DNA of 53,642 nt from Pseudomonadota bacterium (GCA_020160955.1 JAIUOX010000018.1:1-53642); one strand, 5' to 3'; shown: positions 26,127 through 37,957, counted from the stretch's first letter. Notes: a model not told the origin generated them from the sequence alone. Numbers and translations: made by a program.

Positions 26127-27004
26127 CCGCCGTGACCGTGGCCGACGGCGCCGGCGAGGCGCGCGAGGAGAACCCGTGGGCGCGGGCGTGGCGGCGCCTG
26201 CGCCGGCGCAAGGGAGCGATGGTCGGCCTGGCCGTGGTCGTCTTCCTGGTCGCCGTCGCGGCGCTGGCGCCATGGGTCGCGCCCTACGATCCGACCGCCA
26301 CCAGCTGGAGCGCGGTGCGCAAGGCGCCGTCGTGGGCCCACTGGATGGGCACCGACGAGGTCGGCCGCGACGTGCTCAGCCGCATCATCTGGGGCGCCCG
26401 GGCCTCGCTCAGCGCCGGCCTCGTCTCGGTCGGCATCGCGCTCGGCATCGGCGTGCCGCTGGGACTGCTGGCCGGCTATGCCGGCGGCTGGATCGACGGC
26501 GTGCTGTCGCGCATCGTCGACGCCATGCTGGCGGTGCCGTTCCTGATCCTGGCGATCGCGCTGGCCGCCTTCCTCGGCCCCAGCCTGAGCAACGCCATGA
26601 TCGCCATCGGCGTCACCGCGACGCCGATCTTCGTGCGGCTGACGCGCGGCCAGACGCTGGCCGCCAAGGTCGAGGACTACGTCGAGGCCGCCCGCGCGGT
26701 CGGCAACCCGCACTGGCGGATCGCGCTGCGCCACGTGCTGCCCAACATCGTGCCGCCGCTGCTGGTCCAGGCCTCGCTGGCGATCGCCGGGGCGATCATC
26801 GCCGAGGCGGCGCTGTCGTTCCTCGGGCTCGGCCAGCAACCGCCGGCGCCGTCCTGGGGCAGCATGCTGAACTCGGCGCAGCGCTTCCTCGCCCAGGCGC
26901 CGTGGATGGCGTTCTGGCCGGGTTTCGCGATCTTCGTGTCGGTGCTGTCGTTCAACCTGCTGGGCGATGGCCTGCGCGACGCGCTGGATCCCCGGCACAA
27001 GTAG
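26123..27004 (+). CDS. Dipeptide ABC transporter permease (DppC-like)
   Basis: This 293-aa permease has the OppC N-terminal domain (residues about 15-60), then HWMGTDEVGRDVLSRIIWGAR and the EAA loop VEDYVEAARAVGNPHWRIALRHVLPN. It forms the channel with the DppB-like protein. It closes the importer. After it lies a 168-bp spacer with a strong hairpin. Confidence 0.93.
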   Translation: MTAVTVADGAGEAREENPWARAWRRLRRRKGAMVGLAVVVFLVAVAALAPWVAPYDPTATSWSAVRKAPSWAHWMGTDEVGRDVLSRIIWGARASLSAGLVSVGIALGIGVPLGLLAGYAGGWIDGVLSRIVDAMLAVPFLILAIALAAFLGPSLSNAMIAIGVTATPIFVRLTRGQTLAAKVEDYVEAARAVGNPHWRIALRHVLPNIVPPLLVQASLAIAGAIIAEAALSFLGLGQQPPAPSWGSMLNSAQRFLAQAPWMAFWPGFAIFVSVLSFNLLGDGLRDALDPRHK

Positions 27005-27027
27005 GCCCGTTGCGGGTCGGGCGGCCA

Positions 27028-27062
27028 CATCCTCCTGCCGGCCGGCGGCCGACAGGAGGATG
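27028..27062. terminator. Long inverted repeat after the peptide importer operon (possible terminator)
   Basis: CATCCTCCTG at 27028-27037 and CAGGAGGATG at 27053-27062 are perfect 10-bp arms. Inside them, after one C/A mismatch, CGGCC (27039-27043) and GGCCG (27047-27051) pair round a GGC loop. The structure sits 24 nt after the operon's last stop. There is no T-run on either side, so Rho-independent termination is uncertain. Transcript-end protection is an alternative. A shorter arm pair, CTTCT/AGAAG, follows at about 27114-27130. Confidence 0.5.
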
Positions 27063-27172
27063 GGCGCGAGGCGTCGTGTCCACACACCCCAAGAAGGACC
27101 GGCCTGCGGGCTGCTTCTCCCCCCGAAGAAGCGGCGAGCACGGCCGGGCCCACACGACGCCCGGCATCCAGG

Positions 27173-27739
27173 CTAGTTCGACGCGGTCCCCAGCGGCAGG
27201 CCGGCGGCGTCGAGCTGGTTCTCGCGGCGCAGCACGACGGACTCGGGCGCCTCGGCCTCGGGCAGCGGCTTGCTCGGGTCGACCGCCTTGACCATGGCGA
27301 CGATGCGCTTGGGCGCGCTGCCGGCTTCCTCGGCCACGAGGCGGCGCCAGCCCTGCTTCTCCCAGTACTTCACGTCGGCCGGCAGGGCCTGCGTGTAGAG
27401 CATGTTGTTGCCGCGGGTCTCGGCCAGCTGGCGCGCCCGCTCGAGCAGCAGCGTGGCGACGCCGTTGCCGCGGAAGCGCTGGATCACGGCCAGGCGCTCG
27501 AGCATGGCGAACGACTTGAACCAGCGCACCCGCAGCGTGCCGACCGGCTCGTCGCCGACATAGGCGATGATGTGGGTGGCGCCGAAGTCGTGGCCGTCGA
27601 ATTCCTCCGAGTACGGCACGTCGAGTTCGCCGATGAAGCAGGCGGCGCGCACCGCGAAGGCCTGCAGCGAGTCCTCCATGCGCATCGCGAGGCGGGTGGT
27701 GACCGTCTCGCCGGCGATCGAAAGCGAAGTCATGCTCAT
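27173..27739 (-). CDS. GNAT family acyltransferase B (paralogue of the neighbouring GNAT)
   Basis: This 188-aa single GNAT domain starts at ATG 27739 with GGGAGG in front. The core runs from RAACFIGELDVPYSEEFDGHDF, through the beta-4 strand LERLAVIQRFRGNGVATLLL (acetyl-CoA pyrophosphate loop RGNGVA), to YTQALPADVKYWEKQGWRR. The last ~40 residues are an acidic tail without predicted fold. Ungapped hand alignment with the upstream GNAT gives 34 identities in 69 residues, including EEFDG-D, A-H, YV--EP and RVRWF--FA-LER. This gene keeps a classical motif A, so it is the more likely CoA-dependent partner. Substrate unknown. Confidence 0.83.
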   Translation of the reverse strand: MSMTSLSIAGETVTTRLAMRMEDSLQAFAVRAACFIGELDVPYSEEFDGHDFGATHIIAYVGDEPVGTLRVRWFKSFAMLERLAVIQRFRGNGVATLLLERARQLAETRGNNMLYTQALPADVKYWEKQGWRRLVAEEAGSAPKRIVAMVKAVDPSKPLPEAEAPESVVLRRENQLDAAGLPLGTASN

Positions 27740-27750
27740 CTGTGCCTCCC

Positions 27751-28371
27751 CTAGTTGGCGCGACGCTCGGACCACTCGGCGTGCGGGTTGCTTGCCCCGC
27801 GCGTCATCGAGTCCTCGAGAATGCCCGGCATCTCCAGGCGGTCTTCCGGCCGGTTGAGGACCATCGGGTCGGTCAGGACGGTCGGCATCGTGGCGGCATC
27901 CGGCTCGAGGTCGCAGGCGAAGGCGCCGTACTCGTGGTCGGAGAAATGGAAGATCTTGTCGTCGACCCGGCGGAAGCCCATGCGCTCGAAGATCGGCCAC
28001 AGCCGGTGCTGGGCGTGCAGGTACGCCTTGGCGTAGCCCTTGGCCCGGCAGAAGTCGCGCGCCCACATGACGAACGGGATGAACAGCCCGTACGACCGGT
28101 AGCGCTTCAGGATGATCGCCCGCTCGAGCTTGGCGAAGGTCGCGAACCAGCGCACCCGCATCGACGCCGCCGGCTCGCCGTCGACGTAGAGCATCAGGTG
28201 GCTCGCGGTGTAGTCGTTGCCGTCGAACTCTTCCCAGTACGGGCAGTGCTGTTCGCCCATGAACACCGCGGCGCGGAGCATGTAGCACTGCATGAGCTCG
28301 TCGGACGTCGCCGCGAGCTTGATGGTGATGACTGGACGATTGGAGATCGTCTCCGCATTCGCTTCCGTCAT
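27751..28371 (-). CDS. GNAT family acyltransferase A (paralogue, degenerate CoA loop)
   Basis: This 206-aa protein starts at ATG 28371, 1 nt after the nucleotidyltransferase stop, behind a GAGGGGG site embedded in that gene's last codons. The N-terminal half shares EQHCPYWEEFDGNDY and MRVRWFATFAKLERAII with GNAT B. The pyrophosphate-binding loop is KRYRSYGLFIPFV, without the R-x-x-G-x-G/A of GNAT B, so CoA binding may differ. RLWPIFERMGFRRVDDKIFHFSDHEYGAF is intact and conserved-looking. The C-terminus adds ~55 residues. It may be a partner or receptor rather than an independent enzyme. Acyl-homoserine lactone synthase was considered but its motifs are absent. Confidence 0.78.
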   Translation of the reverse strand: MTEANAETISNRPVITIKLAATSDELMQCYMLRAAVFMGEQHCPYWEEFDGNDYTASHLMLYVDGEPAASMRVRWFATFAKLERAIILKRYRSYGLFIPFVMWARDFCRAKGYAKAYLHAQHRLWPIFERMGFRRVDDKIFHFSDHEYGAFACDLEPDAATMPTVLTDPMVLNRPEDRLEMPGILEDSMTRGASNPHAEWSERRAN

Positions 28372-28372
28372 G

Positions 28373-29674
28373 CTAGGCCCCCTCGGTGAGAACACCGTTG
28401 TCATTCCGGAAGCGGCGGCCCCCAGCCGTCACCACCGGAAGATTCTGAGAAATCTGTGAAAGCACGTCGGCCACGACCGGCGAGGTCATGCCGGAGGCGC
28501 CGCCCCGGATGGCGCTGGCCGACACCTCGTCGCGGCGCAGGATGCACCACGGGTAGATCCAGCCACACTCGTCGCAGATCTGGCGCACCAGCATGCCGCC
28601 GAAATCCGTGCCATGCAGGGTGTGCAGGCGCTGGCCCGGGTAGAGGCGCTTGATCTCGCCGATCACGCCCTGGAAGCCGCGGCGGTCGTAAACCTCGGGA
28701 TAGAACGCGACCTCGACCCGGTTGCCGAGGCCGGCCTCGGCCAGCGCCAGCTCGATCAGCACCTTGCGCGTCTCGGGCGGCAGGAACTGCCGGCCGGTCG
28801 GGAAGTAGTCGACGTTGGAGTCGGCCTTGTCGGTCGTCTCGTAGATCTGGAAGCCGTCCTTCAGCGCCCCGACCCGCAGCTCGCCCTTGCGGAACGCCTC
28901 GGCGTGCAGCCGCGGGATCAGCGTCGGGTGGATGATGATCCTGTCCAGGTTGCGCTCGTCGAGGGCGCGGCGGACCATCATCAGGTGCGAGCGGTGGAAC
29001 GGGTTGAAGGTGCCGAAGAACATGCCGACGCCGCCCTTGGGGGCGAACAGCGAGCGCAGGTCGGACAGCAGGCCGACGCCGAAGAACAGCAGGCCGAACA
29101 CGGTGCCCATCACCAGGAAGGCCTCGCGCGCGCCGGGCACGCCGGCGGTCCCGAGCGCCGCCAGCACGACGTTGACCAGCAGGCCGACCAGGGTGTTGCG
29201 GTTGGCGTCGCCGACGCCGCGGGCAACCAGGTAACCGCCGAGGTACTGGGTTCCCTGCGACGCCAGCGTGGTCAGCAGGGCGGCGACCGCGAAGCCGCCG
29301 ACCGAGGCGACGCCCGCCGCCTTGAACACGCCGGCCGCCTGCCACAGCGCGAAGACCGCCAGGTTGAAGGCGAGCTGCGGCAGGAAGCGGCCGAGCCGGC
29401 CCGCCGTGACGAAGCCGAACTGGTTGTTGGCCCAAAGCTCGGCCTTGTTCGACAACTTCGAGTAGCTGGGCAGGAAGACGCCGACGAACAGCGACATGCC
29501 GATCAGCGCCGGGTTGGACCAGCTGCCGTGGGCATAGGCATAGCAGACGTAGGTCAGCAGGCCGCCGAAGGCCGCCATGCGCGTCGACGGACTGCGCACG
29601 TAGCGGCGAAGCTTGCCGGCAGTCACCGACAGGCCAGTCGTCTTGCCGTCTGAGCCGATTGCGGCCACAGTCAC
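28373..29674 (-). CDS. Membrane-anchored nucleotidyltransferase (NMNAT/cytidylyltransferase superfamily)
   Basis: This 433-aa two-part protein has about six hydrophobic helices in residues 30-210 (LIGMSLFVGVFLPSY, LAFNLAVFALWQAAGVF, GGFAVAALLTTLASQG, LLVNVVLAALGTAGV, LVMGTVFGLLFFGVGLL). From about residue 216 a nucleotidyltransferase fold starts with MFFGTFNPFHRSHL, matching GxFxPxHxxH. It ends with DEVSASAIRGG, the equivalent of the ISSTxxR motif. Such enzymes add AMP or CMP to a phosphate-bearing acceptor such as NMN or phosphopantetheine. A membrane-tethered form is unusual. GTG 29674 starts the protein behind GGGGGAC. It leads a tight operon with two GNATs and is divergent from LysR. The substrate is not known. 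Confidence 0.75.
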   Translation of the reverse strand: MTVAAIGSDGKTTGLSVTAGKLRRYVRSPSTRMAAFGGLLTYVCYAYAHGSWSNPALIGMSLFVGVFLPSYSKLSNKAELWANNQFGFVTAGRLGRFLPQLAFNLAVFALWQAAGVFKAAGVASVGGFAVAALLTTLASQGTQYLGGYLVARGVGDANRNTLVGLLVNVVLAALGTAGVPGAREAFLVMGTVFGLLFFGVGLLSDLRSLFAPKGGVGMFFGTFNPFHRSHLMMVRRALDERNLDRIIIHPTLIPRLHAEAFRKGELRVGALKDGFQIYETTDKADSNVDYFPTGRQFLPPETRKVLIELALAEAGLGNRVEVAFYPEVYDRRGFQGVIGEIKRLYPGQRLHTLHGTDFGGMLVRQICDECGWIYPWCILRRDEVSASAIRGGASGMTSPVVADVLSQISQNLPVVTAGGRRFRNDNGVLTEGA

Positions 29675-29908
29675 GAGTCCCCCGTCACACGAGTCGATCG
29701 GTCAACAACTTGCGATTGATTGACTAACGAATAAGAGACTCGAAAAACGGGTAGACCTTGAATTTACGTCGGCCGTGAGAAAATCGGCCCTAAAGACTTA
29801 CAAACGAGACTGAAAACGACATTTCGGCGTTAATGGTGTAAGATAAACCATGGCGCAGACCTCAAAGTAAACTTCGCGCCGGCAACCTTATTGTATCGAT
29901 TGTTACGA
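29675..29908. promoter_or_regulatory. A+T-rich divergent control region between nucleotidyltransferase-GNAT operon and LysR gene
   Basis: The longest non-coding stretch of the window (234 bp). By direct count 29701-29880 is 80/180 G+C (44%), far below the surrounding genes. It contains A/T tracts, a GGCCG-(9 nt)-CGGCC inverted repeat at about 29770-29788 and several loosely T-N11-A-spaced sites. It must hold both divergent promoters and probably LysR binding sites. I could not assign an unambiguous -35/-10 pair. No ORF with coding character is seen in it. Confidence 0.65.
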
Positions 29909-30862
29909 ATGGTCATGAACACACCGCGCAAGCACAAGGTCCCGAACATCCTGGGTGACTGGGACGACGTGCGATTTTTCCTCGCGGTTGCAAAAACCGG
30001 GAGCTTCAGCGCCGCGGCCACGCAACTGAACACCAAGCAGACCACGGTCGGCCGCCGCATCCAGGCGCTCGAGCGCCGGCTGGGCGCCAAGCTGTTTGAC
30101 CGCCATCGCCACGGCATGGAGGTCACGCCGGCCGCCCGCGGCGTGCTGCTGCAGGCCGAGTCGATGCTGTCGAACGCCACCTCGATCGAGCGTCACCTCG
30201 CCGGCCTCGACCGCGAGATGGCCGGCATCGTGCGCATCGCCGCAACCGAGGGTATCGCGGCCCACTGGCTGGTGCCGCGGCTCGGCCAGCTGCGCAACAC
30301 CCACCCCGACATCATCGTGCAGGTGATCGCCTCGGACCAGGTGCTGGACCTCGCGACCCGCCAGGCCGACCTCGCGATCCGCTTCTTCCGCCCGACCTCG
30401 AACCAGCTGGTCGCCGCGCGCGTCGGCCAGGTCAACTTCTCGGTCTTCGCCGCGCCCTCCTACATCGAGCGCTTCGGCCTGCCGCAGCGGCTCGAGGACC
30501 TGCGCGAGCACCACATCGTCGACCACACGACGCTGCACAGCCTGCCCGCGATGAAACCGTGGAGCGAGGTCGTCGAGCAGAGCCCGTCGGTCGTGCTGCG
30601 CACCAACTCGTCCTATGCCGCGGTCGAGGCCGTGCAGGTCGGCTACGGCATCTCGGTGTTCCCCGACTACGTCACCAAGTCGTCCAACCTCGTGCCCGCG
30701 CCGATCGATCTCAAGATCGTCCGCGACATCTGGCTGGTCAGCCACGAGGAGACGAACAAGGGCGCGCGCATCCGCACGGTCATCGACTACGTGCGCGAGC
30801 AGTTCCGCACCGACGAGCGCGACTGGTTCTCGACCACGGTGCGCTCGCCGCAGGCGGCGTAA
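29909..30862 (+). CDS. LysR family transcriptional regulator
   Basis: This 317-aa LTTR has an N-terminal winged HTH with WDDVRFFLAVAKTGSFSAAATQL, then TVGRRIQALERRLGAKLFDR and an effector domain with two Rossmann-like halves (VRIAATEGIAAHWLVPRL, VGYGISVFPDY). The sequence resembles the LTTRs that keep an ADLAIRFFRPTSNQLVAARVG segment. ATG 29909 is chosen; ATG 29915 and an upstream TTG at 29891 are alternatives. Its divergence from the nucleotidyltransferase-GNAT operon makes it the presumptive regulator of that operon. The effector is unknown. Confidence 0.9.
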   Translation: MVMNTPRKHKVPNILGDWDDVRFFLAVAKTGSFSAAATQLNTKQTTVGRRIQALERRLGAKLFDRHRHGMEVTPAARGVLLQAESMLSNATSIERHLAGLDREMAGIVRIAATEGIAAHWLVPRLGQLRNTHPDIIVQVIASDQVLDLATRQADLAIRFFRPTSNQLVAARVGQVNFSVFAAPSYIERFGLPQRLEDLREHHIVDHTTLHSLPAMKPWSEVVEQSPSVVLRTNSSYAAVEAVQVGYGISVFPDYVTKSSNLVPAPIDLKIVRDIWLVSHEETNKGARIRTVIDYVREQFRTDERDWFSTTVRSPQAA

Positions 30863-30871
30863 CGAAGAGGT

Positions 30872-30888
30872 CCCGCGCGCAGCGCGGG
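30872..30888. terminator. Hairpin between convergent LysR and HIT genes
   Basis: CCCGCGC, a GCA loop, then GCGCGGG, flanked by GAGG and CCTC which can extend the stem imperfectly. It occupies the 37-bp gap between two convergent stop codons, fitting a bidirectional terminator, although no long T-run follows on either strand. Confidence 0.55.
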
Positions 30889-30899
30889 CCCCCTCGCTT

Positions 30900-31325
30900 C
30901 TACAGCGCCTTCTTCAGCCGCTCGCACAAGGCCGCGATCTCGTCCTTGTTGCCCGGCTTGTAGGTCCAGTTGAGCGTCGCGCCGTCGCCCTTGTGGCGCG
31001 GCAGCACGTGGATATGCAGGTGCGGCACGCTCTGGCCGGCACCGGGGCCATTGTTCTGCACCAGGTTGAAGCCGTCGGGCTTCAGTTCGCGCACGATCGC
31101 CTTCGCCACACGCTGCGCCGTCGCCGCCGTGGCGGCCAGCGCCTCGGTCGGGATGACGTCGGCGGTCGGCCAGTGACCCTTGGTCACCGCCAGGGCGTGG
31201 CCGGGGTTCACCGGGTTGATGTCCATGAAGGCGATGGTGTGCTCGTCCTCGAGCAGCTTGAAGCAGGGGATCTTGCCCGCCACGATCTTGCAGAAGATGC
31301 AGTCGTCGTCGACCGGGTGACTCAT
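30900..31325 (-). CDS. HIT family (histidine triad) nucleotide hydrolase
   Basis: This 141-aa cytosolic HINT-like protein has an N-terminal CIFCKIVAGKIPC zinc-type block, then DINPVNPGHALAVTKGH. The catalytic triad is HLHIHVLPR, with the His nucleophile the middle residue of HIH. HINT proteins hydrolyse aminoacyl- or lysyl-AMP and other phosphoramidates. It is the last gene of the glyQ-glyS-ppdK-meaB-HIT operon and its ATG overlaps the meaB stop by 4 nt. A link to aminoacyl-AMP from the glycyl-tRNA synthetase upstream is tempting but unproven. Confidence 0.93.
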   Translation of the reverse strand: MSHPVDDDCIFCKIVAGKIPCFKLLEDEHTIAFMDINPVNPGHALAVTKGHWPTADVIPTEALAATAATAQRVAKAIVRELKPDGFNLVQNNGPGAGQSVPHLHIHVLPRHKGDGATLNWTYKPGNKDEIAALCERLKKAL

Positions 31326-32247
31326 CGCGCTTCTCCCAGGATGGAACCGAGTTCGTGCAGGCGCTGGAACGGCTGGCCACCGGGCGCCAGCGACAGGTCG
31401 AGCCCGCGCCGCGCCAGGCGCTGCAGCCCGTCGCGCCCGAAGCGGTCGCGCAGCGATTCGACGATCCAGCCCTCGGCCTGTCGATGACGCTGCACCGCCA
31501 GCCGCCCGTCGCCGTCCAGCCACGCCTTGTGCGCGTCGAGCGCCGCGACCAGCGGGTCGAGGCCGTTGCCGGTGCGCGACGACAGGGCGAGCGTGCGTAC
31601 CGCCCAGCCGTCGCCCGCCGCGGCCAGCGACAGCGCGCCGGCGACGTCGGCCCGCGCCCGCTCCGCGGCCGCGCCGAGGTCGGCCTTGGTGACGACCACG
31701 AGGTGCGGGATCTCGACGATGCCGGCCTTCATGAACTGCAGCGAATCGCCCGAGCCGGGCTGGACGCAGAACACCACCGTGTCGGCCACCCCCGCGACGT
31801 CGGTCTCGGACTGGCCGACGCCGACGGTCTCGATCAGCACGCGGTCGAACAGGGCGCGCATCACGACCGTCGCGGCCAGCGTCTGGTCGGCGAGGCCGCC
31901 CAGCCGGTCGCGCGCCGCCATCGAGCGCACGAAGGAGCCCTGGTCGTCGGCGTCGTGGACGATGCGGACGCGGTCGCCCAGCAGGGCGCCGCCGCTGGTG
32001 CGCGACGAGGGATCGACGGCGATCACGCCGACCGTGTGGCCGGCCCGGCGCCATGCCGCCACCAGGGCGGCGCACAGCGAGGATTTGCCGACGCCCGGCG
32101 GGCCGGTCATGCCGACCACGTGGGCGCGCGGCGCCCGCCACGCGGCGTCGAGCAGCGCCTGGGCCGCCGCGCCGTCGGGGTCGCGCTCCAGCCCGGCCAG
32201 GGCGGCCGCCAGGGCGCGCTTGCCGCCGGCGCGAAGCGCCGCCAGCG

Positions 32248-32251
<4 letters not shown>
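31322..32251 (-). CDS. meaB: Methylmalonyl-CoA mutase-associated GTPase MeaB
   Basis: This 309-aa G3E-family P-loop GTPase has Walker [13 protein letters not shown], then [21 protein letters not shown]. The switch region is [18 protein letters not shown], and the guanine-specificity motif TKAD appears in [11 protein letters not shown]. MeaB chaperones adenosylcobalamin-dependent methylmalonyl-CoA mutase, gating cofactor loading and protecting it. ATG 32251 overlaps the ppdK stop (ATGA). The mutase genes themselves are not in this window. Position between ppdK and HIT is not the classical mutase-linked one. Confidence 0.92.
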
Positions 32252-34923
<2,672 letters not shown>

Positions 34924-34924
34924 T

Positions 34925-36988
34925 TCAGCCCTCGATCCTGGAGAAATCCGCTACCGAATCCATGGTCGCCCGAATCTGGTTGAGCAGCTTGAGGCGGTTC
35001 AATCTCAAATCGGGCTTGTCGGTGACATTCACTGTGACTTTTTCGAAGAAGGCGTCGATCGGGCCGCGCAGCCCGGCGAAGGCCTTCATGGCGCCCGCGA
35101 AGTCCTCGCGTTGCAGGGCGGGCTTCACCCCCCGCTCCAGCTCGGCCAGCGCCGCCGCCACGGCCTTTTCCTCGGCCTGCTCGAGCAGCGCCGCCTGGGG
35201 CGCGCCGGCGACCTGGGCCGCCAGCGTCTTGTCCTTCTTTTCCTCGGCCCGCACGATGTTGGCGGCCCGGCCATAGGCGGTCAGCAGGTTGCGGCCCGCT
35301 TCCGTCCCGAGGAAGGACTGCACCGCCTCGACCCGGGCCAGCAGGCGCACCAGGTCGTCCTCGCCGCCCAGCGCGAGCACCGCGTCGACCACGTCGTGGC
35401 GCACGCCCTTCTCGCGCATCTGGACCTTCAGGCGGTCGGCGAAGAACGCCATCAGGTCGTCGGCCTGGAAGAACGACTTCAGCGGCAGGCGCAGCCGGTT
35501 CTCGACCACGATGCGGATGATGCCGAGCGCGGCGCGGCGCAGCGCGAACGGATCGCGCGAGCCGGTCGGCTTCTCGCCGATCGCCCAGAAGCTGGTCAGC
35601 GTGTCGAGCTTGTCGGCCAGCGCCACCACGATCGACAGGGGCGCCGACGGGCAGCGGTCGTTCGGGCCGGCCGGCGCGTAGTGGTCGCCGATGGCGTCGG
35701 CGATCGGCGCCGGCAACTTCTCCTCGAGGGCATAGTAGCGGCCCATCACGCCCTGCAGTTCGGGGAACTCGCCGACCATGCCGCTGACGAGGTCGGCCTT
35801 GCAGAGGTGCGCGGCCAGGATCGCCTGCGCCCGCTGGTCGGCCTTGTCGGCGCCGGGCACGAACCGCGCCAGCTTGTCGGCCAGGATCTCGATGCGGGTC
35901 ACGCGGTCGGCCTGGCTGCCGAGCCTGGCGTGGAACACGATGTCCTTGAGGACCGGCAGGCGCTCTTCCAGCCGCACCTTGCGGTCCTGGTCCCAGAAGA
36001 ACTTGGCGTCGCTCAGCCGGGCGCGCAGCACGCGCTCGTTGCCGTCGACGATGGTGGCGCCGCCGTCGCGCGCGACGTTGTTGGCGACCACGACGAAGCG
36101 GTTGGCCAGCGCCGCGCCCTTGGTGGTGGTGGCGAAGTAGCGCTGGTGCGTCTTCATCGACACGATCAGCACCTCGGGCGGAACGCCCATGAACTGCGCG
36201 TCGATCGTCCCGAGCAGCGGCACCGGCCATTCGACCAGCCCCGCGACCTCGTCGAGCAGCGCCTCGTCGGGGCGCAGCGTGACCCCGGCGTCGGTGCACA
36301 GGCGCCCGGCGCCGTCGCGGATGATCTGCTTGCGCTCGGCCGGATCGAGGATCACGTGGGCGGCGCGCAGCTTGGCGACGTAGTCGGCGAAGCCGGTCAC
36401 CTGGATGTCGCCCTTCGACAGGAAGCGATGGCCGCGCGTGGTGTCGCCGAAGCGCACCGGCGCCATCTTGCCGCCGGGCGCGATCTCGCCCTGCAGCACC
36501 TTGCCGTCGAACAGCGCGACGATGGCATGCAGCGGGCGCACCCAGGTCATGGTGCCGCTGCCCCACTTCATCGACTTGGGCCACGGCAGCGCCTTCATCG
36601 CCGCCTCGACGATGCCGGGCAGCGCGTCGGCGGTCGGACCGCCCTTGCGCGAGATCACGGCGAACCAGAACTCGCCCTTGCCGGTGTCGCGCTTCTCGGC
36701 CTGGTCGAGCGAGGCCAGCCCGGTCGCCTTGAGGAAGCCCTGCACGGCCTGGTCGGGCGCGCCGACCCGCGGGCCGCGGCGTTCCTCGCTGACGTCGGCG
36801 CGGGCGGCCGGCAGGCCGTCGACGACCAGCGCCAGCCGGCGCGGCGTCGCGAAGGCGCGGGCGCCGGTGAAGGTCAGGCCGGCGGCCTTGAGGCCGTCGC
36901 AGACCAGCCGCTGGAAGTCGTCGGCGGCGCGCGCCTGCATGCGCGCCGGGATCTCTTCGCTGAGGAGTTCGAGAAACAGCTCGGCCAT
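34925..36988 (-). CDS. glyS: Glycine--tRNA ligase beta subunit
   Basis: This 687-aa beta chain of the bacterial alpha2-beta2 glycyl-tRNA synthetase carries [17 protein letters not shown] at its start, [20 protein letters not shown], the [22 protein letters not shown] catalytic-core interface and a C-terminal DALR-like anticodon-binding region. It is required with GlyQ for charging tRNA-Gly. ATG 36988 follows the glyQ stop by 1 nt, and ppdK follows immediately. The N-terminal coverage and length agree with family members. Confidence 0.97.
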   Translation of the reverse strand: MAELFLELLSEEIPARMQARAADDFQRLVCDGLKAAGLTFTGARAFATPRRLALVVDGLPAARADVSEERRGPRVGAPDQAVQGFLKATGLASLDQAEKRDTGKGEFWFAVISRKGGPTADALPGIVEAAMKALPWPKSMKWGSGTMTWVRPLHAIVALFDGKVLQGEIAPGGKMAPVRFGDTTRGHRFLSKGDIQVTGFADYVAKLRAAHVILDPAERKQIIRDGAGRLCTDAGVTLRPDEALLDEVAGLVEWPVPLLGTIDAQFMGVPPEVLIVSMKTHQRYFATTTKGAALANRFVVVANNVARDGGATIVDGNERVLRARLSDAKFFWDQDRKVRLEERLPVLKDIVFHARLGSQADRVTRIEILADKLARFVPGADKADQRAQAILAAHLCKADLVSGMVGEFPELQGVMGRYYALEEKLPAPIADAIGDHYAPAGPNDRCPSAPLSIVVALADKLDTLTSFWAIGEKPTGSRDPFALRRAALGIIRIVVENRLRLPLKSFFQADDLMAFFADRLKVQMREKGVRHDVVDAVLALGGEDDLVRLLARVEAVQSFLGTEAGRNLLTAYGRAANIVRAEEKKDKTLAAQVAGAPQAALLEQAEEKAVAAALAELERGVKPALQREDFAGAMKAFAGLRGPIDAFFEKVTVNVTDKPDLRLNRLKLLNQIRATMDSVADFSRIEG

Positions 36989-36989
36989 G

Positions 36990-37889
<900 letters not shown>

Positions 37890-37939
37890 GATCAACTCCG
37901 AAGCTCAGAAGGCCTTGTGTTTCCGCCACTTAAGGCCGT

Positions 37940-37957
37940 TTTTGCGGTGCGGCAAAA
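37940..37957. repeat. Short inverted repeat upstream of glyQ
   Basis: TTTTGC-GGTGCG-GCAAAA, 6-bp arms with a 6-bp centre, lies between the zinc-ribbon gene stop (37998) and the glyQ start (37889) on the minus strand. It could terminate the upstream transcript or act as an operator. There is too little evidence to decide. Confidence 0.35.

Noticed and set aside
23643..26273. A very long open frame on the minus strand across the peptide importer genes
   Set aside because: It is antisense to well-identified genes and its translation is rich in Arg/His/Gln/Asp repeats, as expected from the shadow of high-G+C codons. No domain is recognisable. The same reasoning removed other long antisense frames, e.g. 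14071-18135 beyond the MFS protein.
21608..27004. Nickel transporter (NikABCDE) identity for the peptide-type ABC system
   Set aside because: The ATPases keep the oligopeptide Cys extension and the operon carries ggt and DUF1028. No nickel enzyme or NikR site is nearby.
27173..28371. GNAT pair as acyl-homoserine lactone (LuxI-type) synthases
   Set aside because: The N-terminal R-x-x-F-like beginning is suggestive, but LuxI hallmark residues and spacing (such as the conserved W/D/E/R set) cannot be matched, and no LuxR gene is near.
29891..29908. TTG start for the LysR gene
   Set aside because: It would add six residues without ribosome site or family support; ATG 29909 or 29915 fits the LTTR N-terminus better.
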